DNA of 64,000 bases from Streptococcus oralis ATCC 35037 (GCF_900637025.1 NZ_LR134336.1:1132001-1196000); one strand, 5' to 3'. Positions 46,330-58,179 are shown, counted from the stretch's first letter. Made by a program: numbers and translations. Notes: generated by a model not told the origin, from the letters alone.

Positions 46330-48843
46330 TTATTCTTTTTCTTTCTTATCAAAAGCGTTGGCTTCTAGATTTGAATCTTGTTTAGGTTGTTCAACAATAG
46401 AGGAATTAGCTTCTTGTTTCTGTTCTGGCTTGACTGCATCGCTATTTACAGCAGCAACAGCCTGTTTCCAGATACCTTCTTCGTTTACTTTGTAACCATC
46501 AGGTGTTGTTGCGTTCTTCAACAAAGAACCATCAGCTTGGAAATAGTACCAATTACCATCAAGCTGTTTCCAACCCGTTTGCATTACTCCTGATTCATCA
46601 AAGTAATAATGATCACCATTTACTTTATGAAGGCCAACCAACATGATGCCATCTTCAGGATTTAGATAATACCAGACACCTTTGTCTTTTATCCAACCAG
46701 TTTTCATAGCTCCATTTGATTCAAAGTAACGGTAATGATTATCAAACCATTTCCAGCCAGTTTGCATGACTCCAGATTTGCTAAAGTAATATTGCTTACC
46801 ATCTACTTGATGGGAGCCAACTAACATAACGCCTTCCTTACCTTCAAGATAATACCAGGCATCACCATCTTTCAACCAACCAGTTTGGAGTGCGCCCGAC
46901 GTAGCGTAGTAATGCCAAGAATCATTTGACCACTGCCATCCAACTTGCATAGTACCTGCAGAGCTGAAGAAATAGTTCTTACCGTCAATTTCTTTAGATC
47001 CTACAGCCATGATACCTGTTTCTGGATCCAAATAATACCATGATTCTTTATCTTTCAACCAACCAGTTTTCATAGTACCTGAGTTCGTATAGAAGTACCA
47101 GCTATTGTCTTGCCACTTCCAGCCAGTCTGCATGGCACCACTAGCATTCAAATAGTAACGAATACCATTTATATCTTGTCTGCCAGTTAACATGATGCCA
47201 TCTTTATCCAGATAATACCATGTTTCCCGATCCTTAACCCAGCCGGTTTTCATAGCTCCAGAACTTGCAAAATAGTTCCAGTGACCATCAACAAAGACCC
47301 AGCCAGTTTGCATGATACCTTCTTTGTCAAAGTAATAAGTTGTGCCCTTGATGTCTTTTTTACCAACAGTTAGAATACCATCCTCATCATAATAGTACCA
47401 ATTTGAAGCAATTTTTTGCCAAGACGATGCTTTTCCTTCCGACTGCAGGGCACCACTACTAGCAAAGACCATCTTCTTACCATTATAAACCTGAAGACCT
47501 GTCAGCATCTTACCTTCTTTGTCAAATAGATATTTCTGACCATCAATTTCAACTAACTGACTGTAACTTCTTGCTCCACTTGATGTGATATAATACCAAG
47601 TACCATCTTGCTTAAACCAACCAGTATCTTGCATTTGTCCATTGTTGTTCAAATAATACCAGTTACCATCTGTTTTTTCACGAGAGTCGTTCAAATGAAG
47701 CCATCTACCTGCCTGCATTTGTCCTTGACCATTAAAGAAATAGTAAATACCATTTATTTTGCGCCAACCGATTGCCATCTGATCATCAGACAAGCGATAC
47801 TTCCAGTTACCATCTTCTTTATACCATGTTTCACTAACAGTGGGGATATTAGGTAGAGAATCGGACACGTTTGTAAAACCATTTTTACTAATTGTAAAGA
47901 CTGTTGCATCCTTGGTCTGGCTAGAAGCATGAACTACTTCAATACCATGCTTCTTAAGATATTCTCTGGTTGTGGCAAGATTGGCTTCTGCTGCGGATGT
48001 ATGAACCACCATACTAGGGGATAGGGAGTCTAAGAAAGGAATCGTGTTTGAAATTTTGGCATCATAATGATGGTTCCATTTCATCATATCAACTTTTCCA
48101 ATCTCAGGACCTAATTTATCCTCTGCCCCCTCAGCATTATCCAAGTCACCACCCAGATAAATCTTTTTCCCCGCCACAGTTACTACCGCCACAAGGGAAT
48201 TGGAATTATCATCATAGACTCTCTTGAGTTTACCGTCACTGTCATATTCGTTTTTATAGTTATAAAGCTGAATATCCATATCACCTAGAGTGAAATGACT
48301 TTCCTTCTCAGTAATGTCTTGCACAAGAGTTACACCGCGCTCTAGAGCCGTCTTGACAGCATTGTCATAATTAAAAAGATTGTCCCACAATCGCCATTTT
48401 GATGTGATGCGCTCATCGGAGTATCTCTTCAGATAAAATCTGTCTACAGGATAACGTTTTAGAACTTCATCCGCCGATCCAATATGGTCACTATGGACAT
48501 GGGTTCCTAGAATAAAATCTAACTTTTGTATCCCAAGGTGTTTCATGTGACGGAAGAGACGATCTTCTAATACATACTCATTGTTTATACTAATTCCTAC
48601 ACGACTTGGATAGCGAGGGTCTTCCCCATCTGGAAAATCATAGTCTTCGCCCATGTCAATCAAGGCATAATGACCATTACTTTCTAGAATAATAGCATCA
48701 CTTCCTGATACTCCTTTGGTATTGATAAAATGGATTCGGTTGCTTGAAGCATCTGCCTGAACTGCTGGTGTAAATAGTCCAGAGACAAGCAACAAGACTA
48801 GGGAAGTAAATACAAGGGTTTCTTTTATCTGTTTCTTTTTCAT
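46330..48843 (-). CDS. choline-binding phosphorylcholine esterase, Pce/CbpE-like, with long repeat tail
   Basis: An exported 837-residue protein. The signal peptide (1 to about 30, ending PAVQA) leads to a metallo-beta-lactamase-fold catalytic domain (about 34-330) with HVHSDH at 115-120, GGDLDNAEG and WNHHYD metal-site regions, closely resembling pneumococcal Pce (CbpE), which removes phosphocholine from teichoic acids. The rest (about 345-790) is roughly 20 choline-binding repeats (GW-x-x-x-x-x-W-Y-Y pattern), about twice what I recall for Pce, followed by a charged tail. It binds the wall through choline. The frame opens three codons earlier at a GTG, but the ATG at 48843 has better spacing. 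Confidence 0.92.
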   Translation of the reverse strand: MKKKQIKETLVFTSLVLLLVSGLFTPAVQADASSNRIHFINTKGVSGSDAIILESNGHYALIDMGEDYDFPDGEDPRYPSRVGISINNEYVLEDRLFRHMKHLGIQKLDFILGTHVHSDHIGSADEVLKRYPVDRFYLKRYSDERITSKWRLWDNLFNYDNAVKTALERGVTLVQDITEKESHFTLGDMDIQLYNYKNEYDSDGKLKRVYDDNSNSLVAVVTVAGKKIYLGGDLDNAEGAEDKLGPEIGKVDMMKWNHHYDAKISNTIPFLDSLSPSMVVHTSAAEANLATTREYLKKHGIEVVHASSQTKDATVFTISKNGFTNVSDSLPNIPTVSETWYKEDGNWKYRLSDDQMAIGWRKINGIYYFFNGQGQMQAGRWLHLNDSREKTDGNWYYLNNNGQMQDTGWFKQDGTWYYITSSGARSYSQLVEIDGQKYLFDKEGKMLTGLQVYNGKKMVFASSGALQSEGKASSWQKIASNWYYYDEDGILTVGKKDIKGTTYYFDKEGIMQTGWVFVDGHWNYFASSGAMKTGWVKDRETWYYLDKDGIMLTGRQDINGIRYYLNASGAMQTGWKWQDNSWYFYTNSGTMKTGWLKDKESWYYLDPETGIMAVGSKEIDGKNYFFSSAGTMQVGWQWSNDSWHYYATSGALQTGWLKDGDAWYYLEGKEGVMLVGSHQVDGKQYYFSKSGVMQTGWKWFDNHYRYFESNGAMKTGWIKDKGVWYYLNPEDGIMLVGLHKVNGDHYYFDESGVMQTGWKQLDGNWYYFQADGSLLKNATTPDGYKVNEEGIWKQAVAAVNSDAVKPEQKQEANSSIVEQPKQDSNLEANAFDKKEKE

Positions 48844-48875
48844 ATAAACCACTTCTTTCTTTGATAGCGGAAGCT

Positions 48876-48893
48876 AGGATGAGAATTCATCCT
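48876..48893. promoter_or_regulatory. hairpin in the leader of the choline-binding esterase
   Basis: AGGATGA and TCATCCT pair around GAAT, about 35-50 bases before the start codon and without a T run. It could stabilise the mRNA or be a regulator half-site pair; nothing else decides. Confidence 0.35.
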
Positions 48894-49023
48894 GGTAGTA
48901 ACTTTTCTAGCTCCTTTCCGTCAATATAAGACAAAAAGAGGGAAAGAGAAGCCTGATTGTCACACTAGAGTAGGGACTAGAGTTAACAAGGAAGAACTTC
49001 AACATCCCCTCTTTTCTATATTA

Positions 49024-49740
49024 CTAAAGAGATTTCCCTAAAAGGACCTTAGCCAAGCTAGCATCTCTTTGTTTGTAAATTGGATTTTCTTTCCAGTTGT
49101 AATGAGTATTAGGGATTTCAAAATCCTCCCCATACAAGTGACTGATGTATTCTCTTGTATTTTCTGGAACTTTTACTAGAATCTCTTTAAAACTACATTC
49201 AGTAAGTGCTGCGAACGGCAATTCATAGTGGTAGGCTTCATATCTTGTAGGATTTCCCAAGGCGTTTGTCATGTAGAAAATAGTGTCTGAGGAAATGCTC
49301 CCCTCTTTTTTATCATAGACAATAAAATCAACATTGAGGCCCTTGTAACTATAGGATAATTCTACAAGTTTATCATTGTAATAGAACTCTTTTGTTCTGA
49401 CAAAGCCTTTCTCAAAAAGAACTTTCTCATCCTTTAAAAAGGCTTCGTAGTCTGGGATAATAATCCCAAAGTCCATATCTAAATCATGCGGAATCAGATC
49501 ATTTTCTCTGTAGAAGCCAAGTAAAGTTCCAAAATCTAACCAGATATCATAGGATTTCAGATTCGATTGATAGATGGCCTTTAGAATATCTTCAAAGTTT
49601 TCTTTGAGCAAATTGCTTCTCTTTGAATCTAAGTCGATATTGGCTTTTTGATTTAAATTTTTGATAATTGGTAGGTTTTTAACCAGGTCTTTCTTATCTC
49701 CTAAGAGACTGGCTAAACTTCTTTTTAACCATTGTAACAC
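49024..49740 (-). CDS. LicD-family phosphotransferase
   Basis: A 238-residue cytosolic protein with the LicD nucleotidyltransferase-like core: WLDFGTLLGFYREND (near 67-81) and HDLDMDFGI (85-93), where LicD proteins usually have WDDDxD. LicD enzymes transfer phosphocholine or related phospho-groups from CDP-activated donors to glycans. The start is GTG at 49740, with GGAGGG seven bases upstream, 3 bases after the polymerase-LicD gene. The altered His-Asp-Leu-Asp-Met-Asp motif suggests a different donor or acceptor. Confidence 0.85.
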   Translation of the reverse strand: MLQWLKRSLASLLGDKKDLVKNLPIIKNLNQKANIDLDSKRSNLLKENFEDILKAIYQSNLKSYDIWLDFGTLLGFYRENDLIPHDLDMDFGIIIPDYEAFLKDEKVLFEKGFVRTKEFYYNDKLVELSYSYKGLNVDFIVYDKKEGSISSDTIFYMTNALGNPTRYEAYHYELPFAALTECSFKEILVKVPENTREYISHLYGEDFEIPNTHYNWKENPIYKQRDASLAKVLLGKSL

Positions 49741-49743
49741 GTT

Positions 49744-51897
49744 CTATCCCTCCTTTATATAAGCGAGGAAGTCATCATGTTTCACTCGTTTTTCTAGAGG
49801 AGGAATTTCCATAAAGTCATCTCCGTAGATGGCAGAAAGGATCGGCTGATAGGCCTCAGGAATTTTGTAAACTCTATCTTCAAATGGACTATCAATCGTC
49901 GTATCCAAGAAGGACTTGTCAAATTTCGTAGAAACTCTTTTGTTCTCCATGAGGTAATCAATAAAGTCTCCATCTTTTTCTCGCATAGATAGGATGTTCA
50001 TCTTACGGTTCCAAGTTTTGACACGAGTCAAACGGAATACAAGTACAAGTAGATATCTGATGATATTCTTGAGTTTCGCATTCTTATTATGGATGCCATA
50101 AAGGGTATAGACTGATAAACGACGGTAAGTATCCAGTTTTACCATGTCCTTGTTAACATCAGCATAATAGTCAAATGGGAAAACGTCCACACAAATTCCT
50201 AAATCAATATCATTGTCGATATAGTTGTTATCATAGACTGTTCGCGCATCATAGACTCGATAAAATGGGTAAGGGTAGCGAGCGTCATTTTCCCAGGAAA
50301 CCACTTTGTAGACAGGGTCATTATCTTGCAAAATAGCTTGATACAATTTATCGTATTCATCGCGTTTCAAAGAGATATCAATATCGTCATCCCAAGGAAT
50401 GTAACCCTTGTGTCTCACGGCTCCCAGCAAGGTTCCATAAGCCAGTGAATAGTTGATATTCTCTTTTTGACAGAGATTGTGGATATAATCCATGACACCT
50501 AGTTCAACTTCTTTAATCTCCGCTTCATCTAGTTTTCTATAGCCGTCTCTTTTTTTATAGAGAACAGAGAAATAGTAACCTGAAATCACAAACAAGATAC
50601 AACCCTGTAGTGAAATTCCATAGAAGGTTGAACTCAAGAACAAGTTAGAGATGAGAATAACTACAGTCATCAAGAGAATGGTAATCAATTCATGATTGCG
50701 GCGACCTTCTTGAAGGTCTTTTTTATATTTCTTGAGACTTGAAACAATGAAGGAAAGTATAAAGATGGCCATAGGGATAAAACCTGTGATACCATCATAG
50801 AATAACAACTCAAGGTAGCCGTTGTGAGTAAGGTAATGTTGTTTGATGATGTAGGCTGAAGCATCATATTCTTTACCTAACTCATACCAGTTTCCTCCTG
50901 AATATCCAAACAGAGGACGTCTAGGGATAAAGGAAGCTGTTGACTGCCAAATGGCAAAACGGTTATTGGAGATATTCTCTTCACTTGTGTCAGTTCTCTC
51001 AAGAGAAAGATTATTGTCTCCATTTTGTCCATTTTCTTGGTTCTTTTGGATTTGAGCTGAGTGAGCTTTCAAATATATATCGCTACTATATTTGATACCA
51101 TTATAACAGACAAATACTAAACCTACAGTTACTAGAACAGTAAGAAGTGACTTGATTTTTTTAGTCCAGTTAGCCGTCATCAAAGCGTATAAAAGGGCAA
51201 CGACAACCAAACAGATATAGGTTGTTCTGGAACCAGACAGTACAATATAAGCAAAGTTAAGTAGAATTGATGTGATAGCCAGAGTTTTAAGAACTGGTTT
51301 GTAGATTGACAAGCGCATCCACAAGTAAATAACCACCATCAGAGAAATAATAGAGAGATAGTTGGGACTGGCTAGAATCCCAAATAGACGAGACTCTACA
51401 AATCCTTGGCGGATTAATAACCCCTTGTAATCAAATACGCGGTAACCCTGTAGCATGAAGAATTGCCAAATTGATACAAGCACACCTATAGTATTTGCAA
51501 CAGTGATAACAGAGAAGAAGACATCAAAGAGGGCACGTGCTTTTTTTACAGTAAAAGATTGAAAGACTGGATAGATTGCAAAGAAATAGATGAAAAAGAC
51601 AACTAAATTCTTTATGTTAGTTGAAAATCCATACTTGACAACTAAGGCAGCTGTCAGGATATTCATTAGAAAAAAGAGAATCAAATACTCAATTTTTCGG
51701 ACATTCAGATAGACTTTTTTGATAAAGAAATTATAAAGTCCCAACAAAACACCCATGAGGGTCATTCCAAGAGTGACAAATTTATTGGCCGAGATTGGTT
51801 GAAGTGGGACAATCAAGCCTGCCATACAGTAAAAAGATATAACTGATAAAAATAGCAAATTGATTTTAAAATAGTTTTTTTCAATAAATGAAATCAT
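49744..51897 (-). CDS. polymerase/O-antigen-ligase-like membrane protein fused to a LicD domain
   Basis: A 717-residue two-part protein. Residues 1 to about 430 hold about 10-12 membrane helices and an extracellular loop with SGGNWYELGKEYD, the plan of Wzy polymerases and O-antigen ligases. Residues about 450-717 are a complete LicD domain with YGTLLGAVRHKGYIPWDDDID (W502, D503-D505). Both halves appear intact with no frameshift. In pneumococcus a separate teichoic-acid polymerase lies in the syntenic locus behind psr, from memory, so this may polymerise teichoic-acid units and modify them with a phospho-group. It is followed by a second LicD gene and preceded by a glycosyltransferase gene. 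Confidence 0.85.
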   Translation of the reverse strand: MISFIEKNYFKINLLFLSVISFYCMAGLIVPLQPISANKFVTLGMTLMGVLLGLYNFFIKKVYLNVRKIEYLILFFLMNILTAALVVKYGFSTNIKNLVVFFIYFFAIYPVFQSFTVKKARALFDVFFSVITVANTIGVLVSIWQFFMLQGYRVFDYKGLLIRQGFVESRLFGILASPNYLSIISLMVVIYLWMRLSIYKPVLKTLAITSILLNFAYIVLSGSRTTYICLVVVALLYALMTANWTKKIKSLLTVLVTVGLVFVCYNGIKYSSDIYLKAHSAQIQKNQENGQNGDNNLSLERTDTSEENISNNRFAIWQSTASFIPRRPLFGYSGGNWYELGKEYDASAYIIKQHYLTHNGYLELLFYDGITGFIPMAIFILSFIVSSLKKYKKDLQEGRRNHELITILLMTVVILISNLFLSSTFYGISLQGCILFVISGYYFSVLYKKRDGYRKLDEAEIKEVELGVMDYIHNLCQKENINYSLAYGTLLGAVRHKGYIPWDDDIDISLKRDEYDKLYQAILQDNDPVYKVVSWENDARYPYPFYRVYDARTVYDNNYIDNDIDLGICVDVFPFDYYADVNKDMVKLDTYRRLSVYTLYGIHNKNAKLKNIIRYLLVLVFRLTRVKTWNRKMNILSMREKDGDFIDYLMENKRVSTKFDKSFLDTTIDSPFEDRVYKIPEAYQPILSAIYGDDFMEIPPLEKRVKHDDFLAYIKEG

Positions 51898-51905
51898 TTT
51901 TTCTC

Positions 51906-52874
51906 CTAACGCTTAGTTTGTGTAAGCAAGATTTTCGTATACAATTTTCGACTCAAGCACAAAGCTAAGAAACTCACTTTTCTTGCTCTTGTAAAACGAC
52001 TATCCGAAAGAATATTCTTTGTATTTTTCTTTAGATAGGCAATCAAACGGTCTTCTAAAACCTTATCCTTGAAATCTGCATCAACCAAGAGCCTATCCAA
52101 TACATAGAAGTAAGCCCAATTTAAACGCATGGTTGCAACATCTGTTAGATCTGGATAATTCTCTCTGATAATATTTGCGTTTTGCTCATAAGCTTCAATA
52201 ACGTTTAAGAATTTCAAGGAGAATTTTTGAGTCGTGATACTATTTTCCCGGTGAACATAGTAGTATTTCTTCTCATTTGTTGCAACAACCTTGCGACATT
52301 GATGAATCAAGGCGATCATAATAAAGGCATCCTCTGCTATTTTTCCAATTTCAAATCGTAGCTGTTCAAAGAGTTCTTTTTTATAAAGTTTGTTAACAGC
52401 CGTGACGGAGAGGATTTTAGCTTCCATGACCATCTTAATGGCTTCTTGGGGGGTTAATTCCCAAGTCTGAATCGTTGCAACTTGCTTTTCTGGAATTTGG
52501 TCATAGACATCATAATGTCCACACATAGAAAGATCAGCATTGGATTCAAGCATTTGACGGTAAAGAGTCTCATACATATCTTCGTCAATGTAGTCATCAC
52601 TATCGATAAAACCGATCAAATCAGAACTTGCCTCTTCAATCCCTCTATTTCGAGCATCAGACAAGCCACCGTTTTCCTTGTGAATGACACGAATCCGTTG
52701 ATCTCTTTGTGCTAGTTGATCACACAGTTCCCCGCTCTTATCCGTTGAGCCATCATTGACAAGGAGAATTTCCAAGTTGGTATAGGTCTGTTTTAAAATG
52801 GATTCTACACACTTCTCCAGATAGGCTTCTACATTATAGACTGGAACGATAACGCTTATTTTTTCTCCCATCAT
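51906..52874 (-). CDS. family 2 glycosyltransferase
   Basis: A 322-residue GT-A fold enzyme: SVIVPVYNVEAYLEKCVESIL at the N-terminus, LVNDGSTDKSGELCD (nucleotide binding), the DxD-type motif in GFIDSDDYID (near 90-99), and a helical C-terminal tail. It acts at the inner face of the membrane on a lipid-linked glycan; the sugar is not predictable. The start overlaps the stop of the LicD3-like gene by ATGA, with a second ATG one codon later. Confidence 0.92.
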   Translation of the reverse strand: MMGEKISVIVPVYNVEAYLEKCVESILKQTYTNLEILLVNDGSTDKSGELCDQLAQRDQRIRVIHKENGGLSDARNRGIEEASSDLIGFIDSDDYIDEDMYETLYRQMLESNADLSMCGHYDVYDQIPEKQVATIQTWELTPQEAIKMVMEAKILSVTAVNKLYKKELFEQLRFEIGKIAEDAFIMIALIHQCRKVVATNEKKYYYVHRENSITTQKFSLKFLNVIEAYEQNANIIRENYPDLTDVATMRLNWAYFYVLDRLLVDADFKDKVLEDRLIAYLKKNTKNILSDSRFTRARKVSFLALCLSRKLYTKILLTQTKR

Positions 52875-53707
52875 GCCCCGTATTCTCCCTTGTACTCTGT
52901 GTAGCTCTTGTCCATGTCCGCTATAATAGCATCATGATGCGGTACTTGCTTGTCCGCTGGCGGCGGTGTCATATAATCGCCAAAAGCAGTGCTGAGATAG
53001 GCATCATAGCCGACTGGGATGGGCATCTCAGTTCCTTCAAATGGCAAGAAAAGATTGTCTTCAAAGGTTGCGATTGGGTACTTGTTTCGCATGTAGCCGG
53101 GACCTGAGCATAATTCCGTGATTCCATCGCTCTCAGCCAGACCATACTTGGTCATTTCTTTTTCAGCTTTTTTCCAAATGCGATAACGTAGAGATTTTGG
53201 AGTCAGGCCGAGTAAGATACGACTTCCCCATTTCATGACTGCACCATGCTTTTCTGGGATAGTTTGGGCGCAAAAGAGTGAATAAATCAAGGCCCAACGA
53301 ACCTGTTTCTTACGCTCAGCTGGATTTTTAGGATAATAATCCAATGGTAAAACATCCAAGGCCAAACCGTGTGGCAAATCCAAATCCTTTTGATAAGGCT
53401 TAATACAAGTGGTTTCCTTGTCACGAATAGTAATAAAAAGGTTACGGTCTACAAAATCTTTGTTACTCTTTGACAAGAAATAACGCTCGTCTGCATAACG
53501 TGGCCACAGCTCTGCTAATTTTTCATAATCCTTACGTGGCATGAAAAAGTCTAAATCATCATCCCAAGGAATGAAGCCTTTGTTACGTAGGGCACCAATG
53601 GCTCCTCCACCACAGAGATAGCACAACAAATCATGTTCTTTACAAAATGCGACGAAATATTCAGCCATTTCCAGACTACGAGCCTGAATCGCTTTCAAAT
53701 CACTCAT
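52871..53707 (-). CDS. LicD-family phosphotransferase (LicD3-like)
   Basis: A 278-residue protein with the full LicD signature GGGAIGALRNKGFIPWDDDLD (33-53) and a C-terminal segment ending in YGDYMTPPPADKQVPHHD. Its position directly behind the lytR/psr gene corresponds to pneumococcal licD3 (SP_1367 from memory). It starts a four-gene run (LicD, GT2, polymerase-LicD, LicD) with tight spacing. The exact phospho-donor is inferred from the family only. Confidence 0.9.
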   Translation of the reverse strand: MSDLKAIQARSLEMAEYFVAFCKEHDLLCYLCGGGAIGALRNKGFIPWDDDLDFFMPRKDYEKLAELWPRYADERYFLSKSNKDFVDRNLFITIRDKETTCIKPYQKDLDLPHGLALDVLPLDYYPKNPAERKKQVRWALIYSLFCAQTIPEKHGAVMKWGSRILLGLTPKSLRYRIWKKAEKEMTKYGLAESDGITELCSGPGYMRNKYPIATFEDNLFLPFEGTEMPIPVGYDAYLSTAFGDYMTPPPADKQVPHHDAIIADMDKSYTEYKGEYGA

Positions 53708-53746
53708 GTCTCTCCTCTTCTGTCCAATAACGAGTTATATCGTTTT

Positions 53747-53752
53747 ATTATA
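53747..53752 (-). promoter_or_regulatory. extended -10 of the licD3-GT2-polymerase operon
   Basis: Minus-strand TGGTATAAT (hexamer complement of 53747-53752), about 40 bases before the LicD3-like start. Confidence 0.55.
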
Positions 53753-53788
53753 CCATAAAAAAGCCCTAAAAATCCATCAGATACTAAG

Positions 53789-53841
53789 AAAAATCAAAGC
53801 CTAAACCACTTTTTCACTGGTGATTCAAACTTTGATTTTTT
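53789..53841 (-). terminator. terminator of the aroA-aroK-pheA-lytR operon
   Basis: AAATCAAAG and CTTTGATTT pair, with an inner ACCACT/AGTGGT-type stem, flanked by A/T runs just past lytR. Confidence 0.8.
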
Positions 53842-53850
53842 TATAGTATT

Positions 53851-55146
53851 CTATCTCATTCCCATTTGGGCGAGTTTGGTCTGGTATTTATTTTGATCAA
53901 CTAGAAGTCCTTGTCCACCATAGATATCATAAGCGTCTACCCAGTCACCAAGTTCTGGGACGGTGAGTCTTTCAATGCCATTTTGAGCGCCTTCTAGGAC
54001 AGATAAACCATTGGTCAACAAGAAGCTATATGGTAGATTTGTTGATGTCATGCCAAAGACTTTTCCAAGTGCCTCTGATCCCGTAAAGAGCTTGGTTGGA
54101 TCTTTGATTTGCTCAAGAACAGCTGACATCACTTGTTGCTGACGTTTGGTACGGCCATAGTCTCCCTCATCATCATCACGGAAGCGGGCATAGTTCAGTA
54201 AGGTAGAACCATTCATCTGCTGTTTTCCAACTTTGATAGTTTGAGTTGGGGACTCTGTCTCTGTTGCATGAAGGTCATCTCCAACTGTCGCTTCTGTTAA
54301 AGGTTGACCATTCAATGTTGAGAATTGGGCATCAATCGTTACTCCATCAGGGAATAGGGTATCAATAGCTGTTGCAAAGGCCTGGAAGTCAACTAGGGCA
54401 TAGTACTTAATATCCAAATCAAAGTTGTCTTTTAGAACCTTGCGGACCATTTCAGCCCCCTTTTGCCCTTCTTGTTCCCCAAGTTCATAAGCAACATTTA
54501 GTTTGTTATCCGTTTGTTTCTGACCATTTACAATCTTACTATACCCGTCGATATAAACTAAATTGTCACGCATAAAGCTGACTAGCTTGATCTTTTTATC
54601 CGATCCGCTGACATTTAACACCATGATCGTATCGGTACGGGTTTCTGCACTATTTTGACCGATACGGCCATCTGTCCCCATGACTAGGATATTCACACCG
54701 TCTTTGGTATCCTGACCGTTAAAGACCTCTACTTGAGCCGCCTTGGCGTCAGCTGGCTTATTTGTTGGATTGGCCGCTGACTGGAACCCTCGAAGAAACA
54801 TAAAAATCATACCTGCAACTACACATGTAATCAACAGCAAGAACCAAGTCAGTATTCGTTTGAAGCGAATTCTTCTTTTTTTCTTTTTGACTTTAGGCAG
54901 AGGAGCTACCTTTTCACGTCTCTTAGATCGACTTCTACTGCCATAAGTCGGAAGATCAATATCTCTACCCCAAGTTTCTTCTTTTTCCTCTTGGTAGAAA
55001 TGGTGAACTTCAGACTTGGGACCTGTCATTTTTTGTTGCAGATAATCAAACTCCCTCCGTTCACGGTCGTTGAGGTAATGAATATTTTTGAAGAGATAGT
55101 CATAACGTAACTGCTCGTGATGACTTAAAGGATTTTCTTTGCTCAT
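53851..55146 (-). CDS. LytR-CpsA-Psr family wall-glycopolymer ligase
   Basis: A 431-residue membrane-anchored protein: cytoplasmic basic N-terminus (about 1-98, very Lys/Arg-rich), one membrane helix (about 98-120), and an extracellular LCP domain with ILVMGTDGR (near 155), SFMRDNLVYIDGY, and LLNYARFRDDDEGDYGRTKRQQQV with conserved Arg/Asp. LCP enzymes attach teichoic acids or capsule to peptidoglycan. It overlaps pheA by 4 bases and corresponds to pneumococcal psr. Its place between aro genes and the teichoic cluster fits. Confidence 0.93.
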   Translation of the reverse strand: MSKENPLSHHEQLRYDYLFKNIHYLNDRERREFDYLQQKMTGPKSEVHHFYQEEKEETWGRDIDLPTYGSRSRSKRREKVAPLPKVKKKKRRIRFKRILTWFLLLITCVVAGMIFMFLRGFQSAANPTNKPADAKAAQVEVFNGQDTKDGVNILVMGTDGRIGQNSAETRTDTIMVLNVSGSDKKIKLVSFMRDNLVYIDGYSKIVNGQKQTDNKLNVAYELGEQEGQKGAEMVRKVLKDNFDLDIKYYALVDFQAFATAIDTLFPDGVTIDAQFSTLNGQPLTEATVGDDLHATETESPTQTIKVGKQQMNGSTLLNYARFRDDDEGDYGRTKRQQQVMSAVLEQIKDPTKLFTGSEALGKVFGMTSTNLPYSFLLTNGLSVLEGAQNGIERLTVPELGDWVDAYDIYGGQGLLVDQNKYQTKLAQMGMR

Positions 55147-55987
55147 TGACTCTCCTTTTCTATATCAGTTATGGTAAAAATCGGGTAGATTCCCAGTATC
55201 TTGTGCTGGATTCCAATGGCCTCTAGTTCTTGTCTTGCAAAATGAACCAGCTCTTTGTCACTATAGTCTACATCGATAATGAAAAAGTATTCTCCCAAGG
55301 CTGTTTTAAGGGGGCGACTTTCAATCTTTGTTAAGTCAATCCCTCTCCAAGCAAAAGTCGAAAGTGCCTTGTAAAGAGCACCAGGTAGGTTGTCTGGTAA
55401 GGTCAAGGCCAAACTCATTTTTTCAGCTTGTGAGTTCAAAGGAATCTTCGGTATCTCTGCCCCTAACACCCAAAAACGTGTGAAATTGGCTTCCATTTCC
55501 TGAATATCCTCTGCAATCAATTCCAAGCCATATTCTTCAGCTGAACTTTTAGGAGCAATAGCTGCATAAGGCTGATCTGGATGTTCTGAAATAAAGCGAG
55601 CTGCATAGGCGGTACTGGCGGTTACCTCGATTTGAGCCTCTGGATAGTGTTCATCGATGAATTTTTTTCCCTGAGCCAAAGCCTGAGGATGGGAAAAAAT
55701 CTTCTCAATCTTAGTATGACCAGGAACTGCCATCAACTGCTGGTGAATGGGTTGAACGATTTCTGCCACTGCTTGGATGCGAGCCTGGTGAAAAAGGTAA
55801 TCCAAACTTTCATGGACACTACCTTCAATGGAGTTTTCAACTGGTACCACAGAATAGTCCACCAAGCCCTGTTCATAGGCCTTGATAACATCTGTGATAT
55901 TGGCAAAGGCATGCAATTCCTCTTTGGGAAAGGCTGTCTGCACAACATGATGCGAAAAAGATCCCTTGGGACCTAGATAGGCAATTT

Positions 55988-55991
<4 letters not shown>
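55143..55991 (-). CDS. pheA: prephenate dehydratase
   Basis: Converts prephenate to phenylpyruvate in phenylalanine synthesis. The 282-residue protein has the catalytic TRF in ANFTRFWVLG (near 166-175) and a C-terminal ACT domain with ESRPLKTALGEYFFIID (near 222-238) for feedback by Phe. There is no chorismate mutase domain. It overlaps aroK and lytR by 4 bases on each side. Confidence 0.95.
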
Positions 55992-57830
<1,839 letters not shown>

Positions 57831-58169
57831 CTATTTCAATAATTCTGAAACAGGTTCAAAGACAATTTTTTCAATGTCTGAAAGGTAAATGGACAATTGT
57901 TGCTGTTTGGCAAAGAAATCTGACAAAAGAGCGTTCTCTTGGATTTGCTTACTGAAAGACTGCATCTTTTCTTGGAAAGAGGCGTCTGGCATTTGTCCCG
58001 TTTGCGCCATGACTTGGATTTCTTGCTGGAAAGCGAGGTAGTCTGCAAAAATCTTGCTAGCTTGTTCATCAGCTTGGATAGCATCTTTGGCTGCCTTGAC
58101 CGCCTTGTATTCTGGTAATTCGCGTAACCCGCGACTAAGTTCATTTGCACTATCGTAAATATTTGACAT
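57831..58169 (-). CDS. YlbF/YmcA-family protein
   Basis: A 112-residue all-helical protein ([30 protein letters not shown]) of the YlbF/YmcA (Com_YlbF) family. In Bacillus such proteins form a complex linked to RNase Y and to competence and sporulation; the streptococcal role is not defined. It is last in the aroD-to-tyrA transcript, 10 bases after tyrA. Confidence 0.88.
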   Translation of the reverse strand: MSNIYDSANELSRGLRELPEYKAVKAAKDAIQADEQASKIFADYLAFQQEIQVMAQTGQMPDASFQEKMQSFSKQIQENALLSDFFAKQQQLSIYLSDIEKIVFEPVSELLK

Positions 58170-58179
58170 GATTTTCTCC

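Noticed and set aside
46500..47850. Regular direct repeats resembling a CRISPR array
   Set aside because: They are coding repeats of the choline-binding domain, in frame, of unequal length and without spacers.
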